From Photorhabdus akhurstii (GTDB lineage Bacteria; Pseudomonadota; Gammaproteobacteria; Enterobacterales; Enterobacteriaceae): a stretch of DNA of 64,000 nt. The stretch covers positions 1-64,000 of the forward strand of contig NZ_RCWE01000004.1 in the NCBI RefSeq assembly GCF_018448925.1, given 5' to 3'. Position 1 is the stretch's first letter, and every line of letters begins with the position of its first letter. Both the position numbers and the translations under genes were made by a program. Positions 6,810 through 16,982 of the stretch are shown in pieces. The notes under the pieces are model-generated. The model saw nothing but the letters and a program-made list of their open reading frames with translations. It made no database searches and was not told the DNA's origin.

Positions 6810-7686
6810 AATTACGATTTCTCATATATTTGTTGCAAGTATATCTATTTTCAAAATAGATAAATAGCGGTTCAACTAATTGGTATAGGCGAAGTGTAAG
6901 ATAATGCAATTAAAAGATAATATAATATTTAAGAATATCTAATAATTTATTTAATAATAAACAATATGTTTGAATATGATTTATATAATTAGTCAATATA
7001 TTTGATTGATTGTTACATTAAGGCACCGTTTAATAGGGTTATTAAAACATTCGTTAACTGGTACGATCACTTCAATTAGACACTAGTTAAAGTTAAATGA
7101 GCGATGTGCAATGAGATTGAGGCTAATTTTATATTAGTCGTTTTTTGCTGAAATTGATTCTGAATAAGGTAAATAAGGCATTTTTTTGCTATTAATATAT
7201 TGTTAATAATTATATGATGTGATTTTTGCATAAGGAAAAATTATGAGTTTAATGGGGGAAGATATCATTAAAGTAAATTACTGCATGAGGTTGATCATAA
7301 AGACCATTATTATGACTATATCTAGTTATTATCTTTCGTAAATAAAATTTTCCCATAATCCAATCAGATTAGTAATCTTCATTTTATATGCATATTGTCA
7401 TAGGATTGTTATCTTAGAATAAATATTGATGAATAGATCACAGCATAATTATTCAATAGTACAAATGAATATTGGCCTCGATTTTGGCGGGATTACGTAG
7501 AAAAAAGGAGTTATGAAATGTGAATTAAATTGCAGTAAATAGCGTTTCATAATTCTGCTACACATAGCCTTATCCAACCCGTTGTTATATATGGAATTAT
7601 GAGTGGTATAAGGTGTAGCGCTATTTTGGAATCTTATTTACTTCCCCACAGATTGGTAATCAATCATAGGGGAAGTTAACAGTGGT
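6810..7686. other. AT-rich gap upstream of isnA
   Basis: 877 bp lying between the isnA start and the mfd stop. I see no gene of normal size. A 32-codon frame on the plus strand (7243-7341) has a fair Shine-Dalgarno (AAGGA, 6 bp spacing) and a hydrophobic second half, but no recognisable family; it is discussed under findings. The rest presumably carries isnA control sites, which I cannot point to with confidence. Confidence 0.5.
7640..7676 (-). terminator. mfd: Stem-loop after mfd
   Basis: ACTTCCCC (7640-7647) and GGGGAAGT (7669-7676) form an 8-bp perfect stem 10 bp beyond the mfd stop in the direction of mfd transcription. The following T content is modest, so it is a probable rather than certain terminator. 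Confidence 0.55.
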
Positions 7687-10600
7687 TTAAGAATGGATTT
7701 GATGATGTTCAAAAGTATCAAGTAATTGCTGAATGAATTCCAGACGTGTCATTCTTTCGTTCAGATCGGTGATGAATTTCAGTTTAGCGGGGCCATCCAA
7801 CCGGTAGATTTCGGGCTGTTTCTGTAACAGGCCGATGAGATAAGTTGGATCGACTTTATGTTTCTCACTAAACTCGATGAACCCTCCTTTTTCATGGGCT
7901 TCTATTCGTTTAATACCTAACTTCTGAGCTGACAAGCGAATGGCTGCTGATTGTAATAAATGGCGCCCCGGATTAGGTAATGTGCCGAACCGGTCTATCA
8001 ATTCAACCTTCAATTCTGTTAATTCTGATTCTTCCTTGGCGCTGGCAATACGTTTATAAAAAGACAAACGCATATTGACATCGGGAATATAATCATCGGG
8101 TAACAAAATAGGCATCCGCAATTCAACGTCAGTTTGGCTATTGCTCAAGTCTTCAAGTGAAGGTTTGCGGCCTGCTTTTAGTGCATCGACAGCACTTTCC
8201 AACATCTCCATGTAGAGAGTGAAGCCGATGGTTGTCATCTGACCACTCTGTTCTTCGCCCAAGAGTTCGCCGGCTCCACGGATTTCAAGGTCGTGAGTTG
8301 CCAATGCAAAACCTGCGCCTAAATCTTCAAGGGAGGCGATGGCTTCCAGACGTTTGTGTGCGTCGGTTGTCATTGCTTTCGGATGTGGTGTCAGTAGGTA
8401 AGCATAAGCCTGATGGTGGGAGCGTCCGACGCGTCCACGCAATTGATGCAATTGGGCCAGGCCGAAATGGTCAGCACGTTCAATAATGATGGTATTGGCG
8501 CTTGGAATATCGATGCCTGTCTCAATAATGGTGGTGCAAATCAGAACATTAAATCGTTGATGATGGAAATCAGTCATCACCCGTTCCAAATCCCGTTCAC
8601 GCATCTGCCCATGACCAATTGCGAACCGTGCTTCTGGTACTAACTCTTCGAGACGCAGTTTCGCTTTCTCAATATTTTCAACATCGTTATAGAGGTAGTA
8701 GACCTGCCCACCGCGCAAAACTTCACGCAGTATGGCTTCTCGCACAACCAGACTGTCATACTCGCGCACGAAGGTTTTAACTGCCAGACGACGGGCGGGC
8801 GGGGTCGAAATAATTGAGAGATCCCGCATACTACTCATTGCCATATTGAGCGTCCGGGGAATTGGGGTTGCGGTAAGGGTCAGAATATCGACGTCGGCAC
8901 GCATGGCTTTGATCTGCTCTTTGTGGCGAACACCAAACCGATGTTCTTCATCGACAATTAACAAGCCAAGGTCTTTCCAACGCAGGTCGCTTTGTAGCAG
9001 TTTATGCGTGCCAATAATAATATCGACTTTACCTTCGGCTGCCATTTCAACGACTTGCTGCTGTTCTTTGGCGCTGCGGAAGCGGGATATCATCTCAATA
9101 CGTACGGGCCAATTTGCAAAACGGTCGCGGAAATTATCAAAATGTTGTTGAGCCAGTAGGGTTGTCGGAACCAGGACCGCTACTTGTTTGTCATTATGGA
9201 CTGCCAGAAATGCGGAGCGCATTGCAACTTCGGTTTTGCCAAATCCTACATCACCGCAAATTAAGCGATCCATCGCTACGGGTTGACACATATCATTCAG
9301 AACGGCGTTAATCGCTTGTTCCTGATCTGGGGTCGTTTCGAATGGAAAGCTCTGACAGAACAGTTGGTATTGTTCCCAATCATGTTTAAAAGCAAATCCG
9401 GGTTTTACGGCGCGGTGAGCATAAATATCAAGCAGTTCCGCGGCCACATCGCGCACTTTTTCGGCTGCTTTCTGGCGGGCTTTGTTCCATGCTTCTCCGC
9501 CCAATTTGTGTAATGGGGCATTTTCATCAGCACCACCTGCGTAGCGGCTGATTAGATGCAGGGAAGATACCGGAACATAGAGTTTGTCGTCGCTGGCATA
9601 ACTTAGGATCAGATATTCAGCTTGGATACCACCTGCTTCCAGCGTAGTTAACCCCTGGTAGCGGCCAACGCCATGCTCCAAATGGACCACCGGCTGATTG
9701 GGGTGTAATTCTGCAAGGTTACGGATCAGGGTATCGGTATTAATCGTGCGGCGGGTATCTTGACGGCGGCGAACAATACGCTCACCGAGCATGTCACTTT
9801 CACAGATTAGAGCAAATTCATTCTTTGTATCGATAAAACCATGTTCAGCGGCACCAATCATCAAAAAGTGGCCGGGTTGTTGCGCCTGATTTAATCTATT
9901 GATTTTAATTGGTTTAATCTTTATTCGTGACAATAATTCCTGTAATGCTTCTTTTCGTCCTTCGCTTTCGACGGAGAAAATTACGCGGCCACTGAATTGT
10001 TCCAGGAAACGGCGAAGTTTATCCAGCGGCGCCTTATTTTGTGCAACAACGGAAAGATCGGGCAGTAATTGATAATCAAGGTTTACGTGGCTCGTTTTTT
10101 TACTCAATTCTTCCGCTTTAAGTTGAATGCGGGGCCAGTTTTTTAGCGCTGAAAATAATTTATCCGCCGGAAGCCAAAGCTCTTCTGGGGGGAGGAGAGG
10201 GCGCATTGGATCAATTTTACGGCTCTCGAAGCGCTGTTGAATATCTTGCCAGAAACGTTCAGCGGCATTATTGATTTCTTGGCTAAGAATCAGGGTGTTA
10301 TCAGGCAGGTAATCAAACAATGCAGGCAGAGGTTGGCTGAAAAACAATGGTTGCCAGTATTCTATCCCTGCCGGTAGCGTACCTTTGCTGACTTGCTGAT
10401 AAATATGCTCACTGTCACGACGGACTTCGAAACGTTCCCGCCATTGGCTGCGAAACAGTTCAATCGTCTCTTTATCTGTTGGGAATTCATGAGCAGGCAG
10501 TAGGTTGATTTGCTTAACCTCAGTTAGCGTGCGTTGGCTGTCGACATCGAAAATGCGTAAGCTATCGATTTCATCATCGAAAAAATCAATACGATAAGGA

Positions 10601-11133
10601 TGCTCGCTTCCCATTGGAAAGAGATCAAGTAGTGCGCCACGAGTAGCAAATTCGCCATGCTCAAGAACTTGTTCGACACTACGGTAGCCGGCCTGTTCTA
10701 ATTCAGCACGAAGTTTGTCCCGCGAGAGTCTCTGACCTTTATGCATAACCAATGCATGTCCGTTAAGGTACTCATGAGGGCAAACCCGTTGCATTAAGGT
10801 ATTTATCGGCAGGATTAAAACACCTTTGGTCATCGTCGGCAGACGGTAAAGTGTAGACAGGCGGTTGGAAATGATTTCCTGATGGGGAGAAAAGCTGTCA
10901 TACGGCAGTGTTTCCCAATCGGAAAGAAGATCAACCGGGCAGTCGGTAAACTGATGGATTTCATCATGCAGACGCAAAGCGTTTTGCATGTCTTTGGTTA
11001 TCAGTACGACAGGCCCTTGATGGCGCTCGATAATTTCAGCACACTCTACAGCGCAAGCGGCGCCAATAAGTCGACCTAATTGACGGTTATCACCGCGGCG
11101 CTCAGGAAGTTCATAACGATATTTTGAGGACAT
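7687..11133 (-). CDS. mfd: Transcription-repair coupling factor Mfd
   Basis: A 1148-residue protein, the same length as E. coli Mfd. It removes RNA polymerase stalled at DNA lesions and recruits UvrA. In order: an N-terminal UvrB-like part without helicase motifs, the RNA-polymerase-interacting domain (about 480-550, PVVHLEHGVGRYQGL), then superfamily 2 translocase motifs: Walker A GDVGFGKTEVA, the DEEH box in LLIVDEEHRFGVRHKEQ, TATPIPRTLNMA, and QLRGRVGRSHHQAYAYLL, then the C-terminal TRCF domain. The gene is alone on the minus strand and is divergent from lolC. Confidence 0.98.
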   Translation of the reverse strand: MSSKYRYELPERRGDNRQLGRLIGAACAVECAEIIERHQGPVVLITKDMQNALRLHDEIHQFTDCPVDLLSDWETLPYDSFSPHQEIISNRLSTLYRLPTMTKGVLILPINTLMQRVCPHEYLNGHALVMHKGQRLSRDKLRAELEQAGYRSVEQVLEHGEFATRGALLDLFPMGSEHPYRIDFFDDEIDSLRIFDVDSQRTLTEVKQINLLPAHEFPTDKETIELFRSQWRERFEVRRDSEHIYQQVSKGTLPAGIEYWQPLFFSQPLPALFDYLPDNTLILSQEINNAAERFWQDIQQRFESRKIDPMRPLLPPEELWLPADKLFSALKNWPRIQLKAEELSKKTSHVNLDYQLLPDLSVVAQNKAPLDKLRRFLEQFSGRVIFSVESEGRKEALQELLSRIKIKPIKINRLNQAQQPGHFLMIGAAEHGFIDTKNEFALICESDMLGERIVRRRQDTRRTINTDTLIRNLAELHPNQPVVHLEHGVGRYQGLTTLEAGGIQAEYLILSYASDDKLYVPVSSLHLISRYAGGADENAPLHKLGGEAWNKARQKAAEKVRDVAAELLDIYAHRAVKPGFAFKHDWEQYQLFCQSFPFETTPDQEQAINAVLNDMCQPVAMDRLICGDVGFGKTEVAMRSAFLAVHNDKQVAVLVPTTLLAQQHFDNFRDRFANWPVRIEMISRFRSAKEQQQVVEMAAEGKVDIIIGTHKLLQSDLRWKDLGLLIVDEEHRFGVRHKEQIKAMRADVDILTLTATPIPRTLNMAMSSMRDLSIISTPPARRLAVKTFVREYDSLVVREAILREVLRGGQVYYLYNDVENIEKAKLRLEELVPEARFAIGHGQMRERDLERVMTDFHHQRFNVLICTTIIETGIDIPSANTIIIERADHFGLAQLHQLRGRVGRSHHQAYAYLLTPHPKAMTTDAHKRLEAIASLEDLGAGFALATHDLEIRGAGELLGEEQSGQMTTIGFTLYMEMLESAVDALKAGRKPSLEDLSNSQTDVELRMPILLPDDYIPDVNMRLSFYKRIASAKEESELTELKVELIDRFGTLPNPGRHLLQSAAIRLSAQKLGIKRIEAHEKGGFIEFSEKHKVDPTYLIGLLQKQPEIYRLDGPAKLKFITDLNERMTRLEFIQQLLDTFEHHQIHS

Positions 11134-11230
11134 AAGCGTAAATGTGTTCTCTATGATTCAGTCCATTCCCAACGGGCTTTCGACGCATATATGGTCTTCA
11201 AGTAAACACGCAGGCTGGTTGAGAGAAAAT

Positions 11231-11262
11231 AAAAAAACCACAGAATCTGGGTGTTGGTGGTT
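11231..11262 (-). terminator. Terminator-like hairpin between mfd and lolC
   Basis: Read on the minus strand, AACCAC (11262-11257) pairs with GTGGTT (11241-11236) and is followed directly by T residues (11235-11231, extending the GTT of the stem to a seven-T run). No annotated gene on that strand lies upstream other than antisense lolC, so it may end a short leader or small RNA made in front of mfd. The stem is only 6 bp. Confidence 0.4.
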
Positions 11263-11331
11263 CCATAAAATATAACTACCCTTTATTATCCCCGAACACT
11301 TTGCTTTGGCAACAGGGGCGTAACAGATTTC

Positions 11332-12534
11332 ATGTTTCAATCTGTCTCATTATTTATAGGTTTACGGTATATGCGTGGCCGGGCGGCTGACAAATTTGGT
11401 CGGTTTGTCTCATGGCTATCAGCAATTGGCATTACTCTCGGTGTTGCTGCATTAATTACAGTATTGTCTGTGATGAACGGTTTTGAGCGTTCATTGGAAA
11501 CTAGCATTCTCGGCTTTATGCCACAGGCGATTGTGACGTCGGTAAACGGCTCGCTAGACCCAAAAGCGCATCCTGTTAGTGAACTTGCGGATCTAAAGCA
11601 GATTAACAGGGTTACCCCATTGGTGACGGGGGATGTGGTATTGCAAAGCGCCCGGAATGTCGGTGTCGGTGTGATGTTGGGCATCACTTCTGATGAATAT
11701 GAGCCGCTGGCTGAATATTTAAACGGTGCTTATCGTCATCAACTTGAACCCGGTAGCTACAATGTTATTTTGGGCGAAAGAGTAGCCGGGGAGCTTGGCG
11801 TAAAACGTGGTGATCGCATTCGCCTGATGGTGCCAGGTGCAAGTCAGTTGACGCCAATGGGACGTATTCCTAGTCAGCGTCTATTTACTGTTATTGGTAC
11901 TTTTGCATCTAATAGCGAAGTCGATGGCACACAGATTCTGGTTAACCAGCAAGATGCGGCTCGTCTGATGCGCTATCCGCCAGGTCACATTACTGGCTGG
12001 CGTCTCTATCTCTCAGAACCATTGGCTGTAGATAGTTTGAGCTTACAAAACTTGCCTGAGGGATTGTTGTGGAAAGATTGGCGCGAACGTAAAGGTGAGT
12101 TTTTCCAAGCGGTCAGGATGGAAAAAAACATGATGGGCTTATTGTTAAGCCTGATTATTGCTGTGGCTGCATTCAATATCATTACTTCGCTTGGTTTACT
12201 GGTAATGGAAAAACAGGGTGAAGTGGCGATTTTGCAAACACAGGGGCTGGTACGGCGTCAGGTGATGGCGATTTTTATGATCCAAGGCGCGGGAGCCGGG
12301 ATCATCGGCACTTTACTGGGAACTGGGCTTGGTGTTCTGCTTTCCAGTCAGCTTAATAACTTAATGCCGCTTATTGGCTTGTTGACCTCAGGGGTTGAAC
12401 TGCCTGTTGCCATTGAACCGCTACAGGTTGTTACAATCGCAATTTCAGCGATGGCGATTGCCCTATTATCTACGTTATATCCTTCCTGGCGTGCGGCTGC
12501 CGTCCAACCTGCTGAGGCTTTGCGTTATGAATAA
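11332..12534 (+). CDS. lolC: Lipoprotein-releasing ABC transporter permease LolC
   Basis: A 400-residue inner-membrane protein. With LolD and LolE it extracts outer-membrane lipoproteins from the inner membrane and hands them to LolA. It starts [20 protein letters not shown], almost as in E. coli. One N-terminal transmembrane helix (about 22-45) is followed by a large periplasmic domain (about 50-265) and three C-terminal helices in a FtsX-type permease domain, ending [17 protein letters not shown]. The gene is the first of lolCDE and overlaps lolD by 8 bp. Confidence 0.97.
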   Translation: MFQSVSLFIGLRYMRGRAADKFGRFVSWLSAIGITLGVAALITVLSVMNGFERSLETSILGFMPQAIVTSVNGSLDPKAHPVSELADLKQINRVTPLVTGDVVLQSARNVGVGVMLGITSDEYEPLAEYLNGAYRHQLEPGSYNVILGERVAGELGVKRGDRIRLMVPGASQLTPMGRIPSQRLFTVIGTFASNSEVDGTQILVNQQDAARLMRYPPGHITGWRLYLSEPLAVDSLSLQNLPEGLLWKDWRERKGEFFQAVRMEKNMMGLLLSLIIAVAAFNIITSLGLLVMEKQGEVAILQTQGLVRRQVMAIFMIQGAGAGIIGTLLGTGLGVLLSSQLNNLMPLIGLLTSGVELPVAIEPLQVVTIAISAMAIALLSTLYPSWRAAAVQPAEALRYE

Positions 12535-13231
12535 TCAACCACTATTGTTGTGTAATAATCTGTGTAAAAAATATCAGGAAGGACAAGTACTGACCGAGGT
12601 GCTGAAAAATGTCACTTTTGCTATCAATCAGAGTGAAATGATGGCGGTTGTGGGAAGTTCAGGTTCAGGTAAGAGTACGCTTCTGCATTTGCTTGGTGGA
12701 TTGGATACGCCGACTTCTGGTGAAGTCCTGTTTAAAGGGCGCTCGTTGAATAAAATGTCTTCCAGTGCCAGGGCGGAACTGCGTAATCATGAATTGGGCT
12801 TTATTTATCAATTTCACCATCTGTTGCCAGATTTTAATGCGATAGAGAATGTCGCTATGCCGCTGTTGATCGGCGGTAAAAATCGTAATCAGGCGCAGAG
12901 GAAAGCATTAGAAATGCTGGCGGCTGTTGGTCTGGAGAAGCGAGCCCATCACCGCCCATCAGAATTATCGGGAGGTGAACGCCAGCGTGTGGCAATTGCC
13001 AGAGCGTTGGTGAATGAACCCTCTTTAGTTTTAGCGGATGAACCTACCGGCAACCTCGATTTACGTAATGCAGATAGCATTTTTGCATTACTGGGCGAGC
13101 TCAACCAGCAGCAAGGCACGGCATTTCTGGTCGTCACCCATGATTTGAATCTCGCCGGCAGATTAAATCGTCAGGTGGAAATGCGTGATGGTTATTTACA
13201 GGATAAATTGACCCTGGCGGGGGCGTTGTAA
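12527..13231 (+). CDS. lolD: Lipoprotein-releasing ABC transporter ATPase LolD
   Basis: A 234-residue ABC ATPase that powers LolCE. Walker A is GSSGSGKST at 43-51, the signature [15 protein letters not shown] and Walker [13 protein letters not shown] are present, followed by the switch His in VVTHDL. The frame is open upstream to 12395, but the ATG at 12527 is chosen: it matches the family N-terminus ([12 protein letters not shown]), overlaps the lolC stop as ATGAATAA, and gives the usual length. Its stop overlaps the lolE ATG (TAATG), so the three genes are translationally coupled. Confidence 0.97.
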   Translation: MNNQPLLLCNNLCKKYQEGQVLTEVLKNVTFAINQSEMMAVVGSSGSGKSTLLHLLGGLDTPTSGEVLFKGRSLNKMSSSARAELRNHELGFIYQFHHLLPDFNAIENVAMPLLIGGKNRNQAQRKALEMLAAVGLEKRAHHRPSELSGGERQRVAIARALVNEPSLVLADEPTGNLDLRNADSIFALLGELNQQQGTAFLVVTHDLNLAGRLNRQVEMRDGYLQDKLTLAGAL

Positions 13232-14478
13232 TGGCGAATTTGCCTCTCTCTTTGGTCACTGCTTTGCGATTTAGTCGCGGGCGTCGCCGTGGCGGTATGG
13301 TATCTCTGATTTCTGTGATTTCTACGCTAGGGATTATGCTTGGTGTCGCTGTTCTGATTATTGGTCTGAGTGCCATGAATGGTTTTGAACGAGAATTGAG
13401 AAACCGCATCCTCTCTGTTGTTCCTCATGGTGAAATCTATACGGTTCATCAGCCTTTTGAACAGTGGCAACCTGCATTGGAACGGGTAAAAAACACAACT
13501 GGCGTGGTTGCTGCTTCACCTTATATTACTTTCACTGGCTTGATGGAAAAAGGCGCCAGCTTACATGCGGTTCAGGTGAGAGGCGTTGATTTAGCCACTG
13601 AATCTCAGGTCAGCTCATTACCGCAATTTGTACAAGATAATGCCTGGCAAGATTTTCAGGCAGGTCATCAACAGGTCATTCTGGGGCAGGGGGTTGCTAA
13701 TGCCTTGAAGGTTAAACAGGGTGACTGGCTGACTGTTATGATCCCGAACAATGATCCTGAGATGAAATTGTTGCAACCGAAACGAATTCGTTTGCAGGTT
13801 AGCGGGATTTTTCAATTGAGCGGCTTGCTTGATCATAGTCTGGCTCTGATTCCTTTGGCTGACGCGCAACAATATTTGGATTATGGACAGGGAATCACGG
13901 GCATTGCGCTCAAGGTCGATGATGTATTTGCCGCTGATCAGCGGGTAAGGTCTGCCGGGGAAGCATCACAAGAGTATGTCTATATCAGCAGTTGGATGAG
14001 AAGTTATGGCTATATGTACCATGATATTCAGATGGTACGTAGCATTATGTATCTGGCGATGATTCTGGTGATTGGCGTAGCGTGTTTTAATATCGTTTCT
14101 ACCTTGATTATGGCGGTAAAAGATAAAAGTAGTGATATTGCTATCCTGCGAACTCTTGGCGCTAAAGATAGGCAAATTAGAGCAGTTTTTCTCTGGTATG
14201 GGTTACTGACGGGTATGACGGGCAGTATTGCCGGTGTTGTAGCCGGTGTGTTGACATCACTGAATCTGACAGCGCTGATTCATGGGTTGGAAAAGTTGAT
14301 CGGGCATCAATTTCTTTCTGGCGATGTTTACTTCATTGATTTCCTGCCATCTGAGTTACATGGCATGGATGTTCTGTATGTTCTGGCGACGGCTCTGATT
14401 CTGAGTTTATTGGCCAGTTGGTATCCGGCGCGACGAGCAAGTAGACTTGATCCGGCCCGAATTTTAAGTGGAAAATAA
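13231..14478 (+). CDS. lolE: Lipoprotein-releasing ABC transporter permease LolE
   Basis: A 415-residue partner of LolC with the same layout: an N-terminal helix (about 25-47, containing [21 protein letters not shown]), a periplasmic domain, and three helices in the FtsX-type domain, ending [18 protein letters not shown]. In the Lol complex LolE binds the lipoprotein while LolC contacts LolA. The ATG shares a base with the lolD stop. Length matches E. coli LolE (414). Confidence 0.97.
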   Translation: MANLPLSLVTALRFSRGRRRGGMVSLISVISTLGIMLGVAVLIIGLSAMNGFERELRNRILSVVPHGEIYTVHQPFEQWQPALERVKNTTGVVAASPYITFTGLMEKGASLHAVQVRGVDLATESQVSSLPQFVQDNAWQDFQAGHQQVILGQGVANALKVKQGDWLTVMIPNNDPEMKLLQPKRIRLQVSGIFQLSGLLDHSLALIPLADAQQYLDYGQGITGIALKVDDVFAADQRVRSAGEASQEYVYISSWMRSYGYMYHDIQMVRSIMYLAMILVIGVACFNIVSTLIMAVKDKSSDIAILRTLGAKDRQIRAVFLWYGLLTGMTGSIAGVVAGVLTSLNLTALIHGLEKLIGHQFLSGDVYFIDFLPSELHGMDVLYVLATALILSLLASWYPARRASRLDPARILSGK

Positions 14479-14569
14479 TTAATCTATTATTGGCATGAGC
14501 TGATCAAAACGTTATGGTGTAAAAAACAGAAACCTAAGCAGCATTTAAGAAATCTTAAAGGAAGTCAGT

Positions 14570-15421
14570 ATGCGAGTTCGTCGTCGGCTTAGTCGGCTTG
14601 GCCGACTTCGTAAGGTTAAACGTTTGAGACAACAGAGATTTCGTAGCCGGATTTTTTATAGGGATAATCGATTGGCGCTTAATATGAAAAAACCTTACAT
14701 CGTGGTGTTGACGGGGGCCGGTATTTCGGCCGAATCGGGTATTCGGACTTTCCGCTCTTCTGATGGGTTGTGGGAAGAGCACCGGGTGGAAGATGTTGCC
14801 ACACCTGAGGGATTTCAGAAAGATCCAGAATTGGTGCAGGCATTTTATAATGCTCGTCGTCATCAACTTCAGCAATCAGAAATAAAACCGAATGCAGCGC
14901 ATTATGCTTTAGCCGCGCTGGAGCGTGAGCTTGGCGATAATTTTTTATTGATTACTCAGAATATCGATAATCTTCATGAGCGGGCGGGCAGCTATCGTAC
15001 GGTGCATATGCATGGTGAATTGCTCAAAATTCGTTGTTGCCAATCTGGACAAGTGTTTGAGTGGACAGGCGATTTGACGACAGATGAACGCTGCCATTGT
15101 TGTCAGTTCCCCTCGCCATTGCGTCCACATGTTGTTTGGTTTGGTGAAATGCCTTTGGAGATGGAACAGATCTATTCCGCACTGGCTCAGGCAGATATTT
15201 TTATCGCTATCGGCACCTCAGGCCATGTTTATCCTGCGGCTGGGTTTGTACATGAAGCTAAACTGGCAGGGGCGCACACGGTAGAGTTGAACTTAGAACC
15301 GAGTCAGGTGGAAAGTTTATTTGATGAAAAGCATTATGGGCCGGCTAGTAAGATAGTAGATGAGTATGCCAGAAGGTTAATTGATAGTATTAAAGAATTT
15401 AAAGCTGATTTGACGCAATAA
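14570..15421 (+). CDS. cobB: NAD-dependent protein deacylase CobB (sirtuin)
   Basis: A 283-residue sirtuin that removes acetyl and succinyl groups from lysines, for example of acetyl-CoA synthetase. [14 protein letters not shown] and [12 protein letters not shown] bind NAD; the catalytic His is in [12 protein letters not shown]; zinc cysteines follow (RCC and CHCC). The Tyr and Arg of FYNARRHQ mark the desuccinylase class. The long form is chosen: the first 38 residues are an Arg-rich extension like that of the enterobacterial long form, and AAGGAAG lies 5 bp before the ATG at 14570. A shorter form could start at the internal ATG at 14684. It stands alone between lolE and pepT. Confidence 0.95.
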   Translation: MRVRRRLSRLGRLRKVKRLRQQRFRSRIFYRDNRLALNMKKPYIVVLTGAGISAESGIRTFRSSDGLWEEHRVEDVATPEGFQKDPELVQAFYNARRHQLQQSEIKPNAAHYALAALERELGDNFLLITQNIDNLHERAGSYRTVHMHGELLKIRCCQSGQVFEWTGDLTTDERCHCCQFPSPLRPHVVWFGEMPLEMEQIYSALAQADIFIAIGTSGHVYPAAGFVHEAKLAGAHTVELNLEPSQVESLFDEKHYGPASKIVDEYARRLIDSIKEFKADLTQ

Positions 15422-15430
15422 TTATTGTGT

Positions 15431-15474
15431 TTCTCTTCCTCATAATGGGTAACAAAATCCCTGGGGGAAGAGAA
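15431..15474 (+). promoter_or_regulatory. pepT: Hairpin covering the pepT ribosome binding site
   Basis: TTCTCTTCC (15431-15439) is perfectly complementary to GGAAGAGAA (15466-15474), which contains the pepT Shine-Dalgarno just 2 bp before its ATG at 15477. The 26-base loop includes further G-rich sequence. It could limit pepT translation or act as a weak cobB terminator; no T run follows. Confidence 0.45.
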
Positions 15475-15476
15475 TA

Positions 15477-16742
15477 ATGGACAGATTACTAGAACGTTTT
15501 TTTAAATACATATCCTTTGATACTCAGTCAAAGCCGTCAGCGAAGACTATTCCCAGTAGTCATGGACAGCTCGAACTTGCTAACGCGCTGAAGCAGGAAC
15601 TGATCGAATTAGGTTTTTCCAATGTGGTACAGGATGCTCATGGTTGTGTGATGGCGACATTACCTGCCAATACATCTTGGCCTGTACCTGCTATCGGTTT
15701 TATTGCTCACCTTGACACTTCACCTGATTTCTCTGGAAAAAATGTCAGTCCACAAATGTTGGAAAATTATCGAGGCGGCGAGATTGCTCTGGGAGCGGGT
15801 AATGAAGTGTTATCGCCGGTTATGTTTCCTATCTTGCATAACATGTTAGGGAAAACATTGATTACCACCGATGGTAAAACGCTGCTTGGCGCCGATGATA
15901 AGGCGGGTATTGCGGAAATCATTACTGCAATGGTTCGTCTGAAAAATAGCAATATCTTACATGGTGATATTCGGATTGCGTTTACACCTGATGAGGAGAT
16001 AGGTAAGGGAGCAAGCTATTTTGATATTAATTCATTTGATGCTGAATGGGCATACACTGTAGATGGTGGTGGTGTAGGTGAATTGGCGTTTGAGAATTTC
16101 AATGCGGCAGTAGTAACCGTTAAGATTGTTGGCAATAATATCGACTCTGGTAATGCTAAAAATATCATGATCAATGCATTATCGCTGGCGATCCATATCC
16201 ATCAGGCATTGCCATCAGAAGAAACACCGGAACATACCGATGGATATGAAGGCTTTTATCATTTGCAACGTATTAAAGGCACGGTTGAGCGTGCTGAAAT
16301 GCACTATATCATTCGTGATTTTGATCGGAATAACTTCGAAGAGCGTAAAAAGAAGATGATTAAAATTGCTGAAAAAGCCGGTGAAGGGTTGCATTCTGGT
16401 TGTTATATCGAACTGACTATCGATGACAATTATTACAATATGCATGATGAAGTTATCAAATATCCGCATGTTATTGAGATTGCCAAACAAGCAATGCTGG
16501 ATTGTAATATTGAACCCGTTATTAAACCTATTCGTGGTGGTACTCATGGCGCGCAATTGTCATTCCGTGGTCTACCTTGCCCGAATATATTCATGGGAGG
16601 GTATAATTATCATGGTAAACATGAATTTGTTTCGTTGGAAGGCATGGAACAGGCTGTCAATGTTGTCATGCGTATTGCTGAATTAACCGCATTGTTGTCT
16701 AAAAAATCGGAAATAAGTCCGTCGTTGTGCAGCATTAACTAA
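15477..16742 (+). CDS. pepT: Peptidase T (tripeptide aminopeptidase)
   Basis: A 421-residue M20 metallopeptidase that removes the N-terminal residue of tripeptides in the cytoplasm. The two-zinc site is visible: [10 protein letters not shown] (His and Asp), [11 protein letters not shown] (bridging Asp), [10 protein letters not shown] (catalytic Glu and zinc Glu), the Asp in [11 protein letters not shown], and the His in [15 protein letters not shown]. Length is slightly above E. coli PepT (408) owing to a short C-terminal extension. The ribosome binding site GGGGGAAGAG is partly within a hairpin. Confidence 0.97.
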   Translation: MDRLLERFFKYISFDTQSKPSAKTIPSSHGQLELANALKQELIELGFSNVVQDAHGCVMATLPANTSWPVPAIGFIAHLDTSPDFSGKNVSPQMLENYRGGEIALGAGNEVLSPVMFPILHNMLGKTLITTDGKTLLGADDKAGIAEIITAMVRLKNSNILHGDIRIAFTPDEEIGKGASYFDINSFDAEWAYTVDGGGVGELAFENFNAAVVTVKIVGNNIDSGNAKNIMINALSLAIHIHQALPSEETPEHTDGYEGFYHLQRIKGTVERAEMHYIIRDFDRNNFEERKKKMIKIAEKAGEGLHSGCYIELTIDDNYYNMHDEVIKYPHVIEIAKQAMLDCNIEPVIKPIRGGTHGAQLSFRGLPCPNIFMGGYNYHGKHEFVSLEGMEQAVNVVMRIAELTALLSKKSEISPSLCSIN

Positions 16743-16866
16743 GTCGATAATTTGCTGTGTTGTTTTTCGATATATGCAATAAATTAATAGGTCTTGCTTT
16801 CTGTTTGTGAGTGATAGAAACAGCATGATTCATTTGTGCTTTCCTTTAATATACAAATCCCAAAAT

Positions 16867-16899
16867 TGCCTTTGAATCAGAGGATCTGATTCAAAGGCA
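16867..16899 (-). terminator. Long perfect hairpin after roxA
   Basis: TGCCTTTGAATCAG (16867-16880) and its exact complement (16886-16899) form a 14-bp stem with a 5-base loop. In the minus direction it lies 84 bp beyond the roxA stop and is followed by AATTTTGGG; on the plus strand it is about 125 bp beyond pepT. It can serve both convergent genes. Confidence 0.65.
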
Positions 16900-16982
16900 G
16901 CGAGTTAATAACTAAATTAGGCGCTAAACAGAATTAATGATCTTTGATAACTCTATTGAAATTAACCTTTTGAGGTGAGGTA

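Noticed and set aside
8232-9513. Several plus-strand frames inside mfd
   Set aside because: Shadows of the mfd coding sequence on the other strand; no independent signals.
11158-11340. 60-codon minus-strand frame between mfd and lolC
   Set aside because: It runs over the lolC start and the terminator-like hairpin, and has no ribosome binding site or recognisable protein features.
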